A DNA stretch of 8,301 bases from DAOUFU01 sp034429275 (lineage in GTDB: Bacteria > Chloroflexota > Anaerolineae > Aggregatilineales > Aggregatilineaceae), in the NCBI GenBank assembly GCA_034429275.1, contig DAOUFU010000183.1, forward strand, positions 1-8,301. Direction: 5' to 3'. The notes beneath the pieces are model-generated. The model searched no databases, was not told the origin of the DNA, and saw nothing but the letters and a program-made list of their open reading frames with translations. The position numbers and the translations under genes were made by a program. This document shows positions 1-6,335 of the stretch, in pieces; positions within the stretch are counted from its first letter, which is position 1; each line of letters starts with the position of its first letter.

Positions 1-90
1 GATCAGCTTATGGTCACACCGTCCCGTTACCCTCGGGTCTGGCATATCGCCAAAGTAGTCTTCCAGACTCGTTCGCGCTTGGTCACCCAT
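1..90 (-). CDS. ISAs1-family transposase, N-terminal fragment (continues beyond the window)
   Basis: A minus-strand reading frame begins with ATG at 90-88 and stays open for 30 codons to the window edge. The peptide contains SLEDYFGDMPDPR followed by a GR-x-x-H-x-L pattern (residues 8-29). This is the signature of the DDE_Tnp_1-associated N-terminal domain of ISAs1-family transposases, where a leucine/aspartate-rich helix is followed by DPR and a basic H-x-L segment. The catalytic DDE residues lie downstream, outside the window. A purine-rich stretch (GAGGGCGAG) lies directly before the start and could bind the ribosome. An in-frame stop at 132-130 separates it from the upstream sensor remnant in the same frame, so the two are not fused. 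Whether the transposase is intact cannot be judged from 30 codons. Confidence 0.75.
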   Translation of the reverse strand, partial: MGDQARTSLEDYFGDMPDPRVTGRCDHKLI

Positions 91-167
91 CTCGCCCTCG
101 TTTCGCTTGTTTGAGATGGATTCTACCGCTCAGCTGCCTTTATCCGAATTTTGATGCGTTTGCCCTG
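1..167 (-). mobile_element. Left part of an ISAs1-family insertion sequence inside a sensor gene
   Basis: On the minus strand, sequence starting with CAGGGCAAACGCATCA at position 167 marks the probable outer end of the element. It is followed by about 75 bases and then a transposase start codon at 90. The boundary is placed where the host GAF-domain protein stops matching its family (after ...LLQEILTT) and where an IS-like terminus begins. The rest of the element lies outside the window. If the boundary is right, the host bases next to it (about 168-175, gggtagtg on the plus strand) should be repeated at the far end as a target duplication of roughly 8 bp, the usual size for this family. The exact terminal base is inferred, since the second inverted repeat cannot be seen. 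Confidence 0.72.
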
Positions 168-2085
168 GGGTAGTGAGGATTTCCTGAAGCAGGGGATACT
201 CTTTCACATGCAGCACGAGTTCGTCGATGGTGTTCGAGTCGATGCCGAAGCGATCATAACCGGTATGGGCGACGGTGTGTATTTGCCCTTGGTCAAGAAA
301 TGCGACACTGGCCGCGTCGAAATCGACGACTCGCCGAATCTGAACCAGCAGCCGCCTGGAAATTTCGGCAAGGTCGAGCGTCGAAGTGATCGCTGTGCCC
401 ACTTCGCGCAGGATTTCCGCTTGCTCGCGCTCGCGGCGCAAGAACATCTCGATGCGGTTGCGCTGAACAATGCCTCCAATGTTGGCAGCCAGCAAAGCGA
501 GGGCGCTTTGGTCGTCTTGAGTCCACACACGCGATGGTTGTTGATCTGCCAAAAACATCAGCCCCCACCATGTTCCACCCACCAGGATCGGGACAAAGAG
601 GGCCGAAACGGTGGAAAGACCCGTTAGTGCGGCGAATGGCTCATCGCGAGAGAAGGTGAACGTCGAACAAACCGTACTGCCCTGCGTGATCTGCTCCACC
701 CAGGGCAACAAGCCAGCAGGCCAGGAACACTCATCTGGGATATGAGGGGCACGATCAACAGGACCAATGCGTGGATCGATCCACCGGCCACGTAGCACAA
801 GAGTGGACTGGTCGGGTGATTCTGATGGTCTGGCCTCGAAAAGCAAGACGCTCGATGCACTCAGGATGATCCCCAACTGCTCCAGGGCGGCATTGACAAT
901 TGCCCGACTGGGGATGCCAATATCGAGCATCAAGTTCGTTGTTTCGGAGATGGTTTTGAGCAGCCGTTCATGTTTGCGTTGTTCGGTGATATCGCGTACA
1001 ACGGCAATGACTTCCTGGTTGGCGGTCGGGCTAAAACGGCATTCGTAGTATCGCAGTCCGTGTGCTTCTTGGATGCTGTATTCCACGAGCGTAGCCGTGT
1101 TCGAATGCAGGGTTTCAAAAAACTTGGGGAGGGCTGCATTGGCTGCTTCGGCAGGAATGACGTCTGCAATCCTCTTGCCGATGATGTCTTCGGGTTTGGG
1201 CACAAAGTACCCGGCGTTTGGCGGAACATGAAAGTCGAGATATCTGCCCTCACGATCCAGGCGGAACATCATGTCGGGCATGGCTTCGGCCAGGGAGCGG
1301 AAGCGCCTCTCGCTTTCGATGATTTTTTGTTCGGCTATTTTGTGCTCGGTGATGTTACGAATGACCACGACGACATCATCGGGCGTATCCGGCACAAGGC
1401 GCGCTTCGTAAAACGCTGTGTGATTGTTCCAATCCAGGGAATATTCGAGAACCTGGGCTGTATGAGTTTCTAGCGCACGCTGAAGCGCAGCCTTTGTCTT
1501 TTCCGCAATGTCAGGCGGCATGATCTCATCCACCGTGCGGTTGAGAAACTGTTCCGGTGGAACGTACCATTCCTGACTGGATTTTTCGTAGTCGATGAAG
1601 CGATTGTGCCTGTCGATGCGCAGAATCAGGTCAGGCAATGCTTCGACCAGTCGGCGGTAGCGGGCTTCACTCTGCTCCAATGCACGCTGGTTTTGCACTT
1701 GCGCGGTGATGTCTTCGACCATGACCAGGCCGCCGGTGATCTGACCTTCGGCATCGGTGAGAGGAACACCCTGGATGCGCACGCTGATGACATGGCCGGT
1801 TCTCGTACGGAAGGCTTCGCGTTCGAGACTGAATGGCTGGCCCTCCAGCACCTGGCGCAATGGGTCTAGCAGGTCATTTTCGATGATAACCGGATTGTGA
1901 TCCAGGATTGACATGCCGATAAAGGTCTCGACCGGCACATCATCGGCAATGCGGTTGATACGCAGTTGGGCGCGATTGGCGAGCGTGACACGCCCCTGGC
2001 GATCGTAGCTGAATATCCCGATCGGGGCCGTTTCAATCACATTGCGTATGAGCACTGCAAAAGGGTCAAGCAGCGAATCGGTCAT
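130..2085 (-). CDS. Multi-PAS/GAF signal-transduction sensor, 3' end cut off by an IS
   Basis: A soluble sensor protein of 651 residues from the ATG at 2085. Domains in order: PAS 1 (about 15-128, ending VMVEDITAQ), PAS 2 (about 142-248, ending VIRNITEHK), PAS 3 (about 260-368, ending VVRDITEQR), a complete GAF (about 383-545), and the start of a second GAF (about 560-639). PAS 2 and PAS 3 resemble each other closely (ALPDLILRIDR versus AMPDMMFRLDR), suggesting tandem duplication. No signal peptide or membrane segment is seen. The second GAF breaks off after LLQEILTT, and the last 11 residues (GQTHQNSDKGS) and the stop come from the inserted element. Genes of this layout normally end in a histidine kinase, GGDEF or similar output domain. 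None is present, so the product is probably non-signalling. A GTG start at 2130 would add 15 residues. The ATG is preferred because PAS 1 begins just after it and a weak GGGA lies 6-9 bases upstream. Ligands are unknown. Confidence 0.85.
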   Translation of the reverse strand: MTDSLLDPFAVLIRNVIETAPIGIFSYDRQGRVTLANRAQLRINRIADDVPVETFIGMSILDHNPVIIENDLLDPLRQVLEGQPFSLEREAFRTRTGHVISVRIQGVPLTDAEGQITGGLVMVEDITAQVQNQRALEQSEARYRRLVEALPDLILRIDRHNRFIDYEKSSQEWYVPPEQFLNRTVDEIMPPDIAEKTKAALQRALETHTAQVLEYSLDWNNHTAFYEARLVPDTPDDVVVVIRNITEHKIAEQKIIESERRFRSLAEAMPDMMFRLDREGRYLDFHVPPNAGYFVPKPEDIIGKRIADVIPAEAANAALPKFFETLHSNTATLVEYSIQEAHGLRYYECRFSPTANQEVIAVVRDITEQRKHERLLKTISETTNLMLDIGIPSRAIVNAALEQLGIILSASSVLLFEARPSESPDQSTLVLRGRWIDPRIGPVDRAPHIPDECSWPAGLLPWVEQITQGSTVCSTFTFSRDEPFAALTGLSTVSALFVPILVGGTWWGLMFLADQQPSRVWTQDDQSALALLAANIGGIVQRNRIEMFLRREREQAEILREVGTAITSTLDLAEISRRLLVQIRRVVDFDAASVAFLDQGQIHTVAHTGYDRFGIDSNTIDELVLHVKEYPLLQEILTTPGQTHQNSDKGS

Positions 2086-2397
2086 GGAATATCCCAACAC
2101 CCCAAACCGGAGATACGCATCGCCATGCACCGTGTTAAGACGATGGCGTGCCTATCCTGGAATTTGCTTCCGGTTTGCCGGATTCTCGACGCTTCGGAGC
2201 CTTGATGAGCGTGCCTTGTTACGAACTGCTCAGGTGTGTGATTTATCGATCAGATCAGAAAGACGGCCCGTTGCGCCAGAAAATGGCGACTCCCCTGTTC
2301 CCTATTTTAACAGGTTTTATATGATTGGTTTTCCGCGATCCCGCGATCTGGTCGTAATGCACAAGAATCGCTGAGCAAAACCAACAAGCGCTCTTGA

Positions 2398-2434
2398 AAA
2401 TGCTACAATAGGGAAATGCGAAATGCTACAATAG
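2398..2434 (+). promoter_or_regulatory. Duplicated extended -10-like boxes, probable icd promoter region
   Basis: The 14-base sequence aaatgctacaatag occurs twice with identical sequence (2398-2411 and 2421-2434), offset by 23 bases, or roughly two helical turns. Each copy contains TGcTACAAT, which fits an extended -10 element (TGn followed by a TATAAT-like hexamer). A TTGAAA at 2394-2399 is too near to the first copy and too far from the second for normal 16-18 base spacing. Recognition would therefore have to rely on the extended -10. Use of the second copy would start the transcript near 2439 and give a leader of about 114 bases. The duplication could instead be a binding site for a regulator. 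Seen: the repeat and boxes. Inferred: promoter activity. Confidence 0.45.
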
Positions 2435-2494
2435 ACAGCCTGGAGAGATGAGTCTCGGTCTGGCCGGGACGCATCTAACCACCGGGCAAGGCTG

Positions 2495-2523
2495 GCCTGG
2501 GTGAGCCGGGCTGAACCATAGGC
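2495..2523 (+). promoter_or_regulatory. Leader hairpin just upstream of the icd ribosome binding site
   Basis: The leader can fold as GCCT-g-GGT-g-AGC, loop CGG, GCT-ga-ACC-at-AGGC. That gives ten base pairs interrupted by two small asymmetric internal loops. It ends 13 bases before the AGGAG at 2537-2541. There is no T-run after it, so it is not a terminator. It may influence translation or mRNA stability. I do not recognise it as a known riboswitch. Confidence 0.3.
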
Positions 2524-2552
2524 GTTTGGGTCCCAGAGGAGAAACGGCATAC

Positions 2553-3803
2553 ATGGCATATAAACATATTGTGGTCCCTGAAGAGGGCGAAAAGATCACC
2601 TGCCTGAGCGGTGAGAATTGCATCCCCGATCATCCGATTATCGCGTTTATCGAAGGGGATGGCATCGGCAAGGACATTATGACTGCATCGAAGCGCATCT
2701 GGGATGCAGCGGTTGAAAAAGCCTATGGCGGGCGGCGAAAAATCCATTGGATGGAGATTTATGCCGGCGAAAAAGCTGCCGCGCTGTATGACGGCGATTA
2801 CATGCCCCAAGAAACCTTCGACGCCCTGCGCGAATTCCTGGTTGGCATCAAGGGGCCACTAACTACGCCGGTAGGCGGCGGCTTCCGCAGTCTGAACGTG
2901 ACGCTGCGCCAGGTGCTCGACTTGTATGCCTGTGTGCGCCCGGTCAGGTGGTATCCTGGCGTGCCAAGCCCGCTGCGCGAGCCGGACAAAGTGGACGTGG
3001 TGATCTTCCGCGAAAACACCGAAGACGTGTACGCGGGGATTGAGTTCCAGGCGGGCACGCCCGAAAACGAGCGTTTAGCTCGCTTCCTGCGCGAGGAATT
3101 GGGTCAGGAATTCTTTGAAGGGGCCGGGCTGGGCGTCAAGCCGATCAGTGCCTTTGCCACCAAGCGCTTGATGCGGTTTGCGCTGCGCTATGCCATTCAG
3201 CGTGGGCGCAAGAACATCGCCATCATGCACAAAGGCAATATTATGAAGTTCACTGAGGGCGCGTTCCGCAACTGGTGCTACGAAGTGGCCAAAGAAGAAT
3301 TCGGGGATGTGACCATCACCGAGGATGAGCTGTGGTCTCAGTATGACGGCAAAATGCCCGAAGGCAAGATTTTGATCAAGGACCGCATTGCTGACATTAC
3401 CTTCCAGCACATGCTGCTGCGGCCTTCGGAGTTCGATATTGTGGTTTCGCCCAACCTCAACGGCGACTATCTCTCGGATGCGCTGGCTGCCGAGGTGGGT
3501 GGAGTCGGGATCGCGCCCGGCGCGAATATCGGTGACCATGTGATGCTGTTTGAGGCCACGCACGGCACGGCACCCAAGTATACCGATCTCGACCAGGTGA
3601 ACCCTGGCTCGCTGATGTTCAGCGGCGTGATGATGTTGGAATTCATGGGCTGGTGGGAGGCGGCGGAACTGGTCAACCAGGGGTATATCAAGACGCTGGC
3701 ACAAAAGACCGTGACCTACGACTTCGCGCGCCAGATGGAAGGCGCACGAACTGTCAAGACCAGCGAATTCGCCACACATATTATCAATAACATGAGCGTC
3801 TGA
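2553..3803 (+). CDS. icd: NADP-dependent isocitrate dehydrogenase
   Basis: Catalyses oxidative decarboxylation of isocitrate to 2-oxoglutarate in the cytosolic TCA cycle, producing NADPH. The product is 416 residues, the same length as E. coli Icd. Its substrate-binding residues fall at the same numbers: S113, R119, R129 and R153, with Y160 in RENTEDVYAGIEF. The catalytic lysine is in MHKGNIMKFTEG (K227). The metal-binding aspartates are D305 and D309 in NLNGDYLSDA. NADP-type cofactor residues are present: K342 and Y343 in HGTAPKY, V349, Y389 and R393, equivalent to E. coli K344, Y345, V351, Y391 and R395. This makes NADP rather than NAD the likely cofactor. The start is the ATG at 2553, preceded by AGAGGAG with 11 bases of spacing. 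A TTG at 2526 would add nine residues absent from the family. The gene is monocistronic, flanked by its own leader and terminator. No kinase/phosphatase (aceK) gene is nearby. Confidence 0.97.
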   Translation: MAYKHIVVPEEGEKITCLSGENCIPDHPIIAFIEGDGIGKDIMTASKRIWDAAVEKAYGGRRKIHWMEIYAGEKAAALYDGDYMPQETFDALREFLVGIKGPLTTPVGGGFRSLNVTLRQVLDLYACVRPVRWYPGVPSPLREPDKVDVVIFRENTEDVYAGIEFQAGTPENERLARFLREELGQEFFEGAGLGVKPISAFATKRLMRFALRYAIQRGRKNIAIMHKGNIMKFTEGAFRNWCYEVAKEEFGDVTITEDELWSQYDGKMPEGKILIKDRIADITFQHMLLRPSEFDIVVSPNLNGDYLSDALAAEVGGVGIAPGANIGDHVMLFEATHGTAPKYTDLDQVNPGSLMFSGVMMLEFMGWWEAAELVNQGYIKTLAQKTVTYDFARQMEGARTVKTSEFATHIINNMSV

Positions 3804-3842
3804 CCGATTGTCTGTCTTGTAAGAAGACCGACTCAACAGCAC

Positions 3843-3883
3843 ACAGAGCGGAGAGGGCCAAAAGCCTTCTCCCTCTGTTTTTT
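3843..3883 (+). terminator. Rho-independent terminator of icd
   Basis: The arms ACAGAG(c)GGAGAGGGC (3843-3858) and GCCTTCTCCCTCTGT (3864-3878) pair over about 15 positions, with one bulged C and one G-U pair, around a CAAAA loop. Six T residues follow (3878-3883). The T-run lies only on the plus-strand side, so it serves icd. It overlaps the stop codon (3882-3884) of the convergent histidine kinase gene, whose transcript would end in or just after the same hairpin. Confidence 0.9.
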
Positions 3884-5051
3884 ACGGCTCTTCGACAGAT
3901 TCGGGTTGGGCGGCGACCAGGGCGATGAAGAAAGTTGCTCCTTCGCCGGGAGTGCTCTCCGCCCAGGTGCGCCCCCCATGTGCAAGGGCGATATGGCGCA
4001 CTATCGCCAGGCCGAGGCCGGTGCCCTCGCGGCGCGCGCGGTCCACCTGGTAGAAGCGCTCGAAGATACGAGGCAGCTCATCGGCAGGGATACCCGGTCC
4101 GTTGTCCTTGATCGCCAGGATAACCTCATCATCTGCTTTTGAGGCTGAAATCGTCACCTGGCCATGCTCACCGCTGAACTTCAGCGCATTGTGCACGATG
4201 TTTTTGATCGCACGTTGAAGTGTCAGGTTGTCGGCCAGGACAACTGTGCCCGGCTCAATCGTATTGGTAATGGTCTGGTGGCGGCTTTCGGCCAGAGGGG
4301 CCAGCTGCGCCGTACTTTCTTCGACAACATCCCAGAGATCGATGGGCAACAACCGAACCGGCATCTGGCCCGATTCGATCAACGAGAGGTCGCGAATCTC
4401 CTGCACAAGCAGCGTGAGGGTGTCTACTTCGCGCCGGATGTCCTTTATCAGTTTGTAGGCTGGTTTGAACTTGTGCTTGAGGGGCGTTGATAGAATGGTC
4501 TCGGTCAGCAGCCCGATATTGGTAATCGGCGTACCAAGCTCGTGCGTGATATTGGATACCATTTCGCGGCGGGCACGCTCAAGACGCTGAAGCTCAGTTA
4601 CGTCGCGTAGGATCAGGATGTTGAGGATGTGGCTTTCGGATTGGATATTGACCGCCCTGGCTTGGAAGATACGTTTCTCGTGCTCGATCCGCCGCTCGAC
4701 GCTTTCGCCATGCAGTTTCTCGGCGTCGGCGAGCAGGGCTTCGAGTTCAGAATGGCGCAGCGCAGCGATGAGCGTGTTACCGGTAGGGTTGCGTCCTAAA
4801 AGCTGCACTGCAGCCGGGTTAACCAGCAGAATCTTTTGCTGCCCGTCAGCAACTATCAGCACATCATCCACTGCCTTGAGGATGCTCTCGTGGAGCAATA
4901 CCGCCTGAGCAAGCTGTTGGCGCAGATCGCGCAGAGAATTGGCAGCAGTTATGCGGCCTTGCTGGGCTTCAGATTGAAGAGCACGCAATCGCCAGGCCAG
5001 GATCGCCGCCGCTATCGCGGCCAGGATGGCCACCATCCAGGCAATACTCAT
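3882..5051 (-). CDS. PhoR-like PAS-domain sensor histidine kinase
   Basis: A membrane-anchored histidine kinase of 389 residues that would phosphorylate the response regulator encoded just upstream. One transmembrane helix lies at residues 4-20, with basic residues (RLR) after it. A coiled region follows at 25-55, then a PAS domain (about 55-150, ending ILRDVTELQRLE) and the HisKA dimerisation domain with H170 in NITHELGTP. The ATPase domain has an N box (IKNIVHNALKFS, N284 and N288), G1 (DNGPGIP, 316-322), an F box (FERFYQ, 330-335) and G2 (GTGLGL, 343-348), so all catalytic motifs are present. The H box has glycine where most kinases have arginine (HELRTP). With no extracellular domain, the signal is probably sensed through the PAS domain or a partner, as proposed for PhoR-type phosphate kinases. 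The phosphate link is inference only. The start is supported by GAGGGG 8 bases upstream. Confidence 0.93.
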   Translation of the reverse strand: MSIAWMVAILAAIAAAILAWRLRALQSEAQQGRITAANSLRDLRQQLAQAVLLHESILKAVDDVLIVADGQQKILLVNPAAVQLLGRNPTGNTLIAALRHSELEALLADAEKLHGESVERRIEHEKRIFQARAVNIQSESHILNILILRDVTELQRLERARREMVSNITHELGTPITNIGLLTETILSTPLKHKFKPAYKLIKDIRREVDTLTLLVQEIRDLSLIESGQMPVRLLPIDLWDVVEESTAQLAPLAESRHQTITNTIEPGTVVLADNLTLQRAIKNIVHNALKFSGEHGQVTISASKADDEVILAIKDNGPGIPADELPRIFERFYQVDRARREGTGLGLAIVRHIALAHGGRTWAESTPGEGATFFIALVAAQPESVEEP

Positions 5052-5056
5052 GAATG

Positions 5057-5734
5057 TTACCCCTCAAAACGATAGCCGACGCCGCGCACTGTTACGATAC
5101 GCTGAGGCCGGGATGGGTCATCTTCGATCTTCTCGCGCAGCCAGCGCACATGGACATCGACGGTTTTGGTCTGCCCGCTGTAGTCATAACCCCACACTCG
5201 CTCCAGCAAAAGATCGCGCGAGAGCACAGCTCCCCGGTTGCGCATCAAGGTGGCCAGCAAATCGAACTCCTTGTGCGTCATGCGCAGTTCCTCGCCGCCA
5301 CGTGTCGCACGCCGCCCGATCAGATCAAGCACCAGGTCACCAGCTTCAAGTTTATCTACGACGGCGCGCGCAGAAGGGGCGCGCCGCATGACGGCGCGCA
5401 CGCGGGCCAGAAACTCGCCGAGGCTGAAAGGTTTGACGATGTAATCATCTGCGCCGATCTCCAGCCCAACGATACGGTCAACTTCGCTTCCGCGCGCGGT
5501 TAAGATCATGATCGGCACGTCGGACTCATTGCGGATGATGCGACAAACGGAGAGGCCGTCGAGACTCGGCAGCATCACATCTAACACAATCAGGTCGGGT
5601 GATTTTTCGCGGGCCAGGGTGAGAGCCTCGCTGCCATCGGCGGTCTGGACCACGTTGTAGTCTTCTTTGGAAAGATTGTAGGCTAACGTTTTTCGGAGGG
5701 TATCGTCATCTTCCACGAGCAGGATTGTTTTCAT
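5057..5734 (-). CDS. OmpR/PhoB-family DNA-binding response regulator
   Basis: A cytoplasmic transcription regulator of 225 residues. The receiver domain (1-118) has the acidic pair D9/D10, the phosphate acceptor D52 (VLDVMLP), T79 (MILTAR) and K101 (IVKPF). The winged-helix DNA-binding domain (about 130-225) ends with the typical TVDVHVRWLREKIEDDP and VRGVGYRFEG. The start is the ATG at 5734, giving MKTILLVEDD, with GAGGA 10 bases upstream. An in-frame ATG at 5767 would add 11 residues not expected for a receiver. The stop is 5 bases from the kinase start, so regulator and kinase form an operon and a cognate pair. The closest well-known type is PhoB/PhoP, but without target genes or a recognised binding site in the window the stimulus cannot be assigned. 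No confident promoter is seen upstream. Confidence 0.94.
   Translation of the reverse strand: MKTILLVEDDDTLRKTLAYNLSKEDYNVVQTADGSEALTLAREKSPDLIVLDVMLPSLDGLSVCRIIRNESDVPIMILTARGSEVDRIVGLEIGADDYIVKPFSLGEFLARVRAVMRRAPSARAVVDKLEAGDLVLDLIGRRATRGGEELRMTHKEFDLLATLMRNRGAVLSRDLLLERVWGYDYSGQTKTVDVHVRWLREKIEDDPSRPQRIVTVRGVGYRFEG
5060..5065 (-). promoter_or_regulatory. Ribosome binding site of the kinase gene within the regulator's last codons
   Basis: GAGGGG on the minus strand encodes the final Glu-Gly of the response regulator and stands 8 bases before the kinase ATG (5051). It fixes the kinase start and indicates translational coupling of the two genes. Confidence 0.75.
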
Positions 5735-6002
5735 CGCATGGGCATCCTCACACCCGCATGTCCCCAACCATTGATCGATCTTACCGTGTTTCGATGGTTA
5801 TCGGCGATTATTTCTGTTTAAAGTTTCTTAATGGCTCGTGAGGGAGAATCGTCTCGAAAGTCGCCAGGGATACCCCCAAAAAGGTTAAATGCTTCCACGA
5901 AATATGGTGCTATCGTTGACCTGCTGCGTGCCCCTCCGGCGCTACAACTCCACGCTGCTAATCAGGCGCGCAGCAGGCCCAATAGAACGAATCTTGTGGG
6001 TG
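5735..6002. other. Intergenic spacer between the STAS gene and the response regulator
   Basis: These 268 bases contain no supportable gene. They must hold the regulator-kinase promoter, but I see no good -35/-10 pair on the minus strand. The main feature is the inverted repeat at 5920-5977. Confidence 0.5.
5920..5977. repeat. Long inverted repeat (13-base arms, 32-base loop)
   Basis: The arm CCTGCTGCGTGCC (5920-5932) is matched by GGCGCGCAGCAGG (5965-5977). Twelve of 13 positions pair, and the exception is a T-G wobble. The outer nine pairs are perfect. It lies 25 bases beyond the stop codon of the STAS gene, so it could end or stabilise that transcript. No T-run follows on the minus strand. 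It could equally be a cruciform or protein-binding site upstream of the regulator operon. Confidence 0.6.
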
Positions 6003-6335
6003 CTAGAAGTTCTTCACCGCCTCTTCGGGAGTATCGAAGATGGCCGAGAAGCGATCGAACCCGACGATTTGCAGCACCCGCCGGACTTTGGGCGGCAAAG
6101 CGGCCAGCCGCAGGTCACCGCCGTGTGCCCGGTTCTGGGTGATCACGTCGGCCAGCGTGCGCAGTGCAGCGCTGTTGATGTAGTGGACCTGTGCCATATC
6201 CATGACGATTTTATATTTGCCGTCATTGACTGCTTTGTGCAGGATTTCGTCGAGCCGGATCGCGCCCTCGCTGTCGATCCGCCCATCAACCGCAAGGATC
6301 GTGATACCGTTTTCTTGCCGTTCCGTGATGTTCAT
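6003..6335 (-). CDS. STAS-domain anti-sigma-factor antagonist (SpoIIAA/RsbV type)
   Basis: A small cytosolic protein of 110 residues made of a single STAS domain. It opens with MNITERQENGITILAVDGRID, the usual first strand and turn of the family. It carries S55 in HYINSAALRTL at the position of the serine that SpoIIAA-like proteins have phosphorylated by an anti-sigma kinase. In the family the unphosphorylated form binds the kinase and releases a sigma factor. The usual Asp before the serine (DSSG) is Asn here. The start is the ATG at 6335, with AGGAG 10 bases upstream. An upstream frame extension of 28 codons lacks family similarity. No anti-sigma kinase, PP2C phosphatase or sigma factor is adjacent, so it is an orphan and its partner is unknown. 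Confidence 0.92.
   Translation of the reverse strand: MNITERQENGITILAVDGRIDSEGAIRLDEILHKAVNDGKYKIVMDMAQVHYINSAALRTLADVITQNRAHGGDLRLAALPPKVRRVLQIVGFDRFSAIFDTPEEAVKNF

Larger units (their letters stand above)
2086..2552. other. Divergent intergenic region between the sensor gene and icd
   Basis: These 467 bases hold no supportable gene. Seen in it: a tandem pair of CCGCGATC units at 2333-2348; a minus-strand TGtTAAAAT box (2304-2311) that could be an extended -10 for the sensor gene but has no good -35; the repeated TGCTACAAT boxes at 2401-2409 and 2424-2432 facing icd; and a leader hairpin at 2495-2523. The part between 2100 and 2300 shows nothing I can name. Confidence 0.6.

Noticed and set aside
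970..1473. A 167-codon open frame on the plus strand within the sensor region
   Set aside because: It is antisense to PAS domains that match their family clearly, and its translation shows no domain.
2333..2348. Two tandem CCGCGATC units
   Set aside because: Only two copies of eight bases; too short to call a functional repeat or CRISPR without further copies.
2394..2409. TTGAAA and TACAAT as a -35/-10 pair
   Set aside because: Only 4 bases separate them, far from the 16-18 needed; the box is better regarded as an extended -10.
2526..2552. TTG start adding nine residues to icd
   Set aside because: The ATG at 2553 has AGGAG upstream and gives the exact 416-residue family length; the TTG would place that ribosome binding site inside the coding region.
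3075..3842. A 255-codon open frame on the minus strand opposite icd
   Set aside because: It lies antisense to the strongly conserved icd gene, has no recognisable domain and overlaps the icd terminator; it is a by-product of icd codon usage.
5735..5767. Upstream ATG adding 11 residues to the response regulator
   Set aside because: Receiver domains start directly with a strand such as MKTILLVEDD; the extra residues have no counterpart and the ribosome binding site fits the ATG at 5734.
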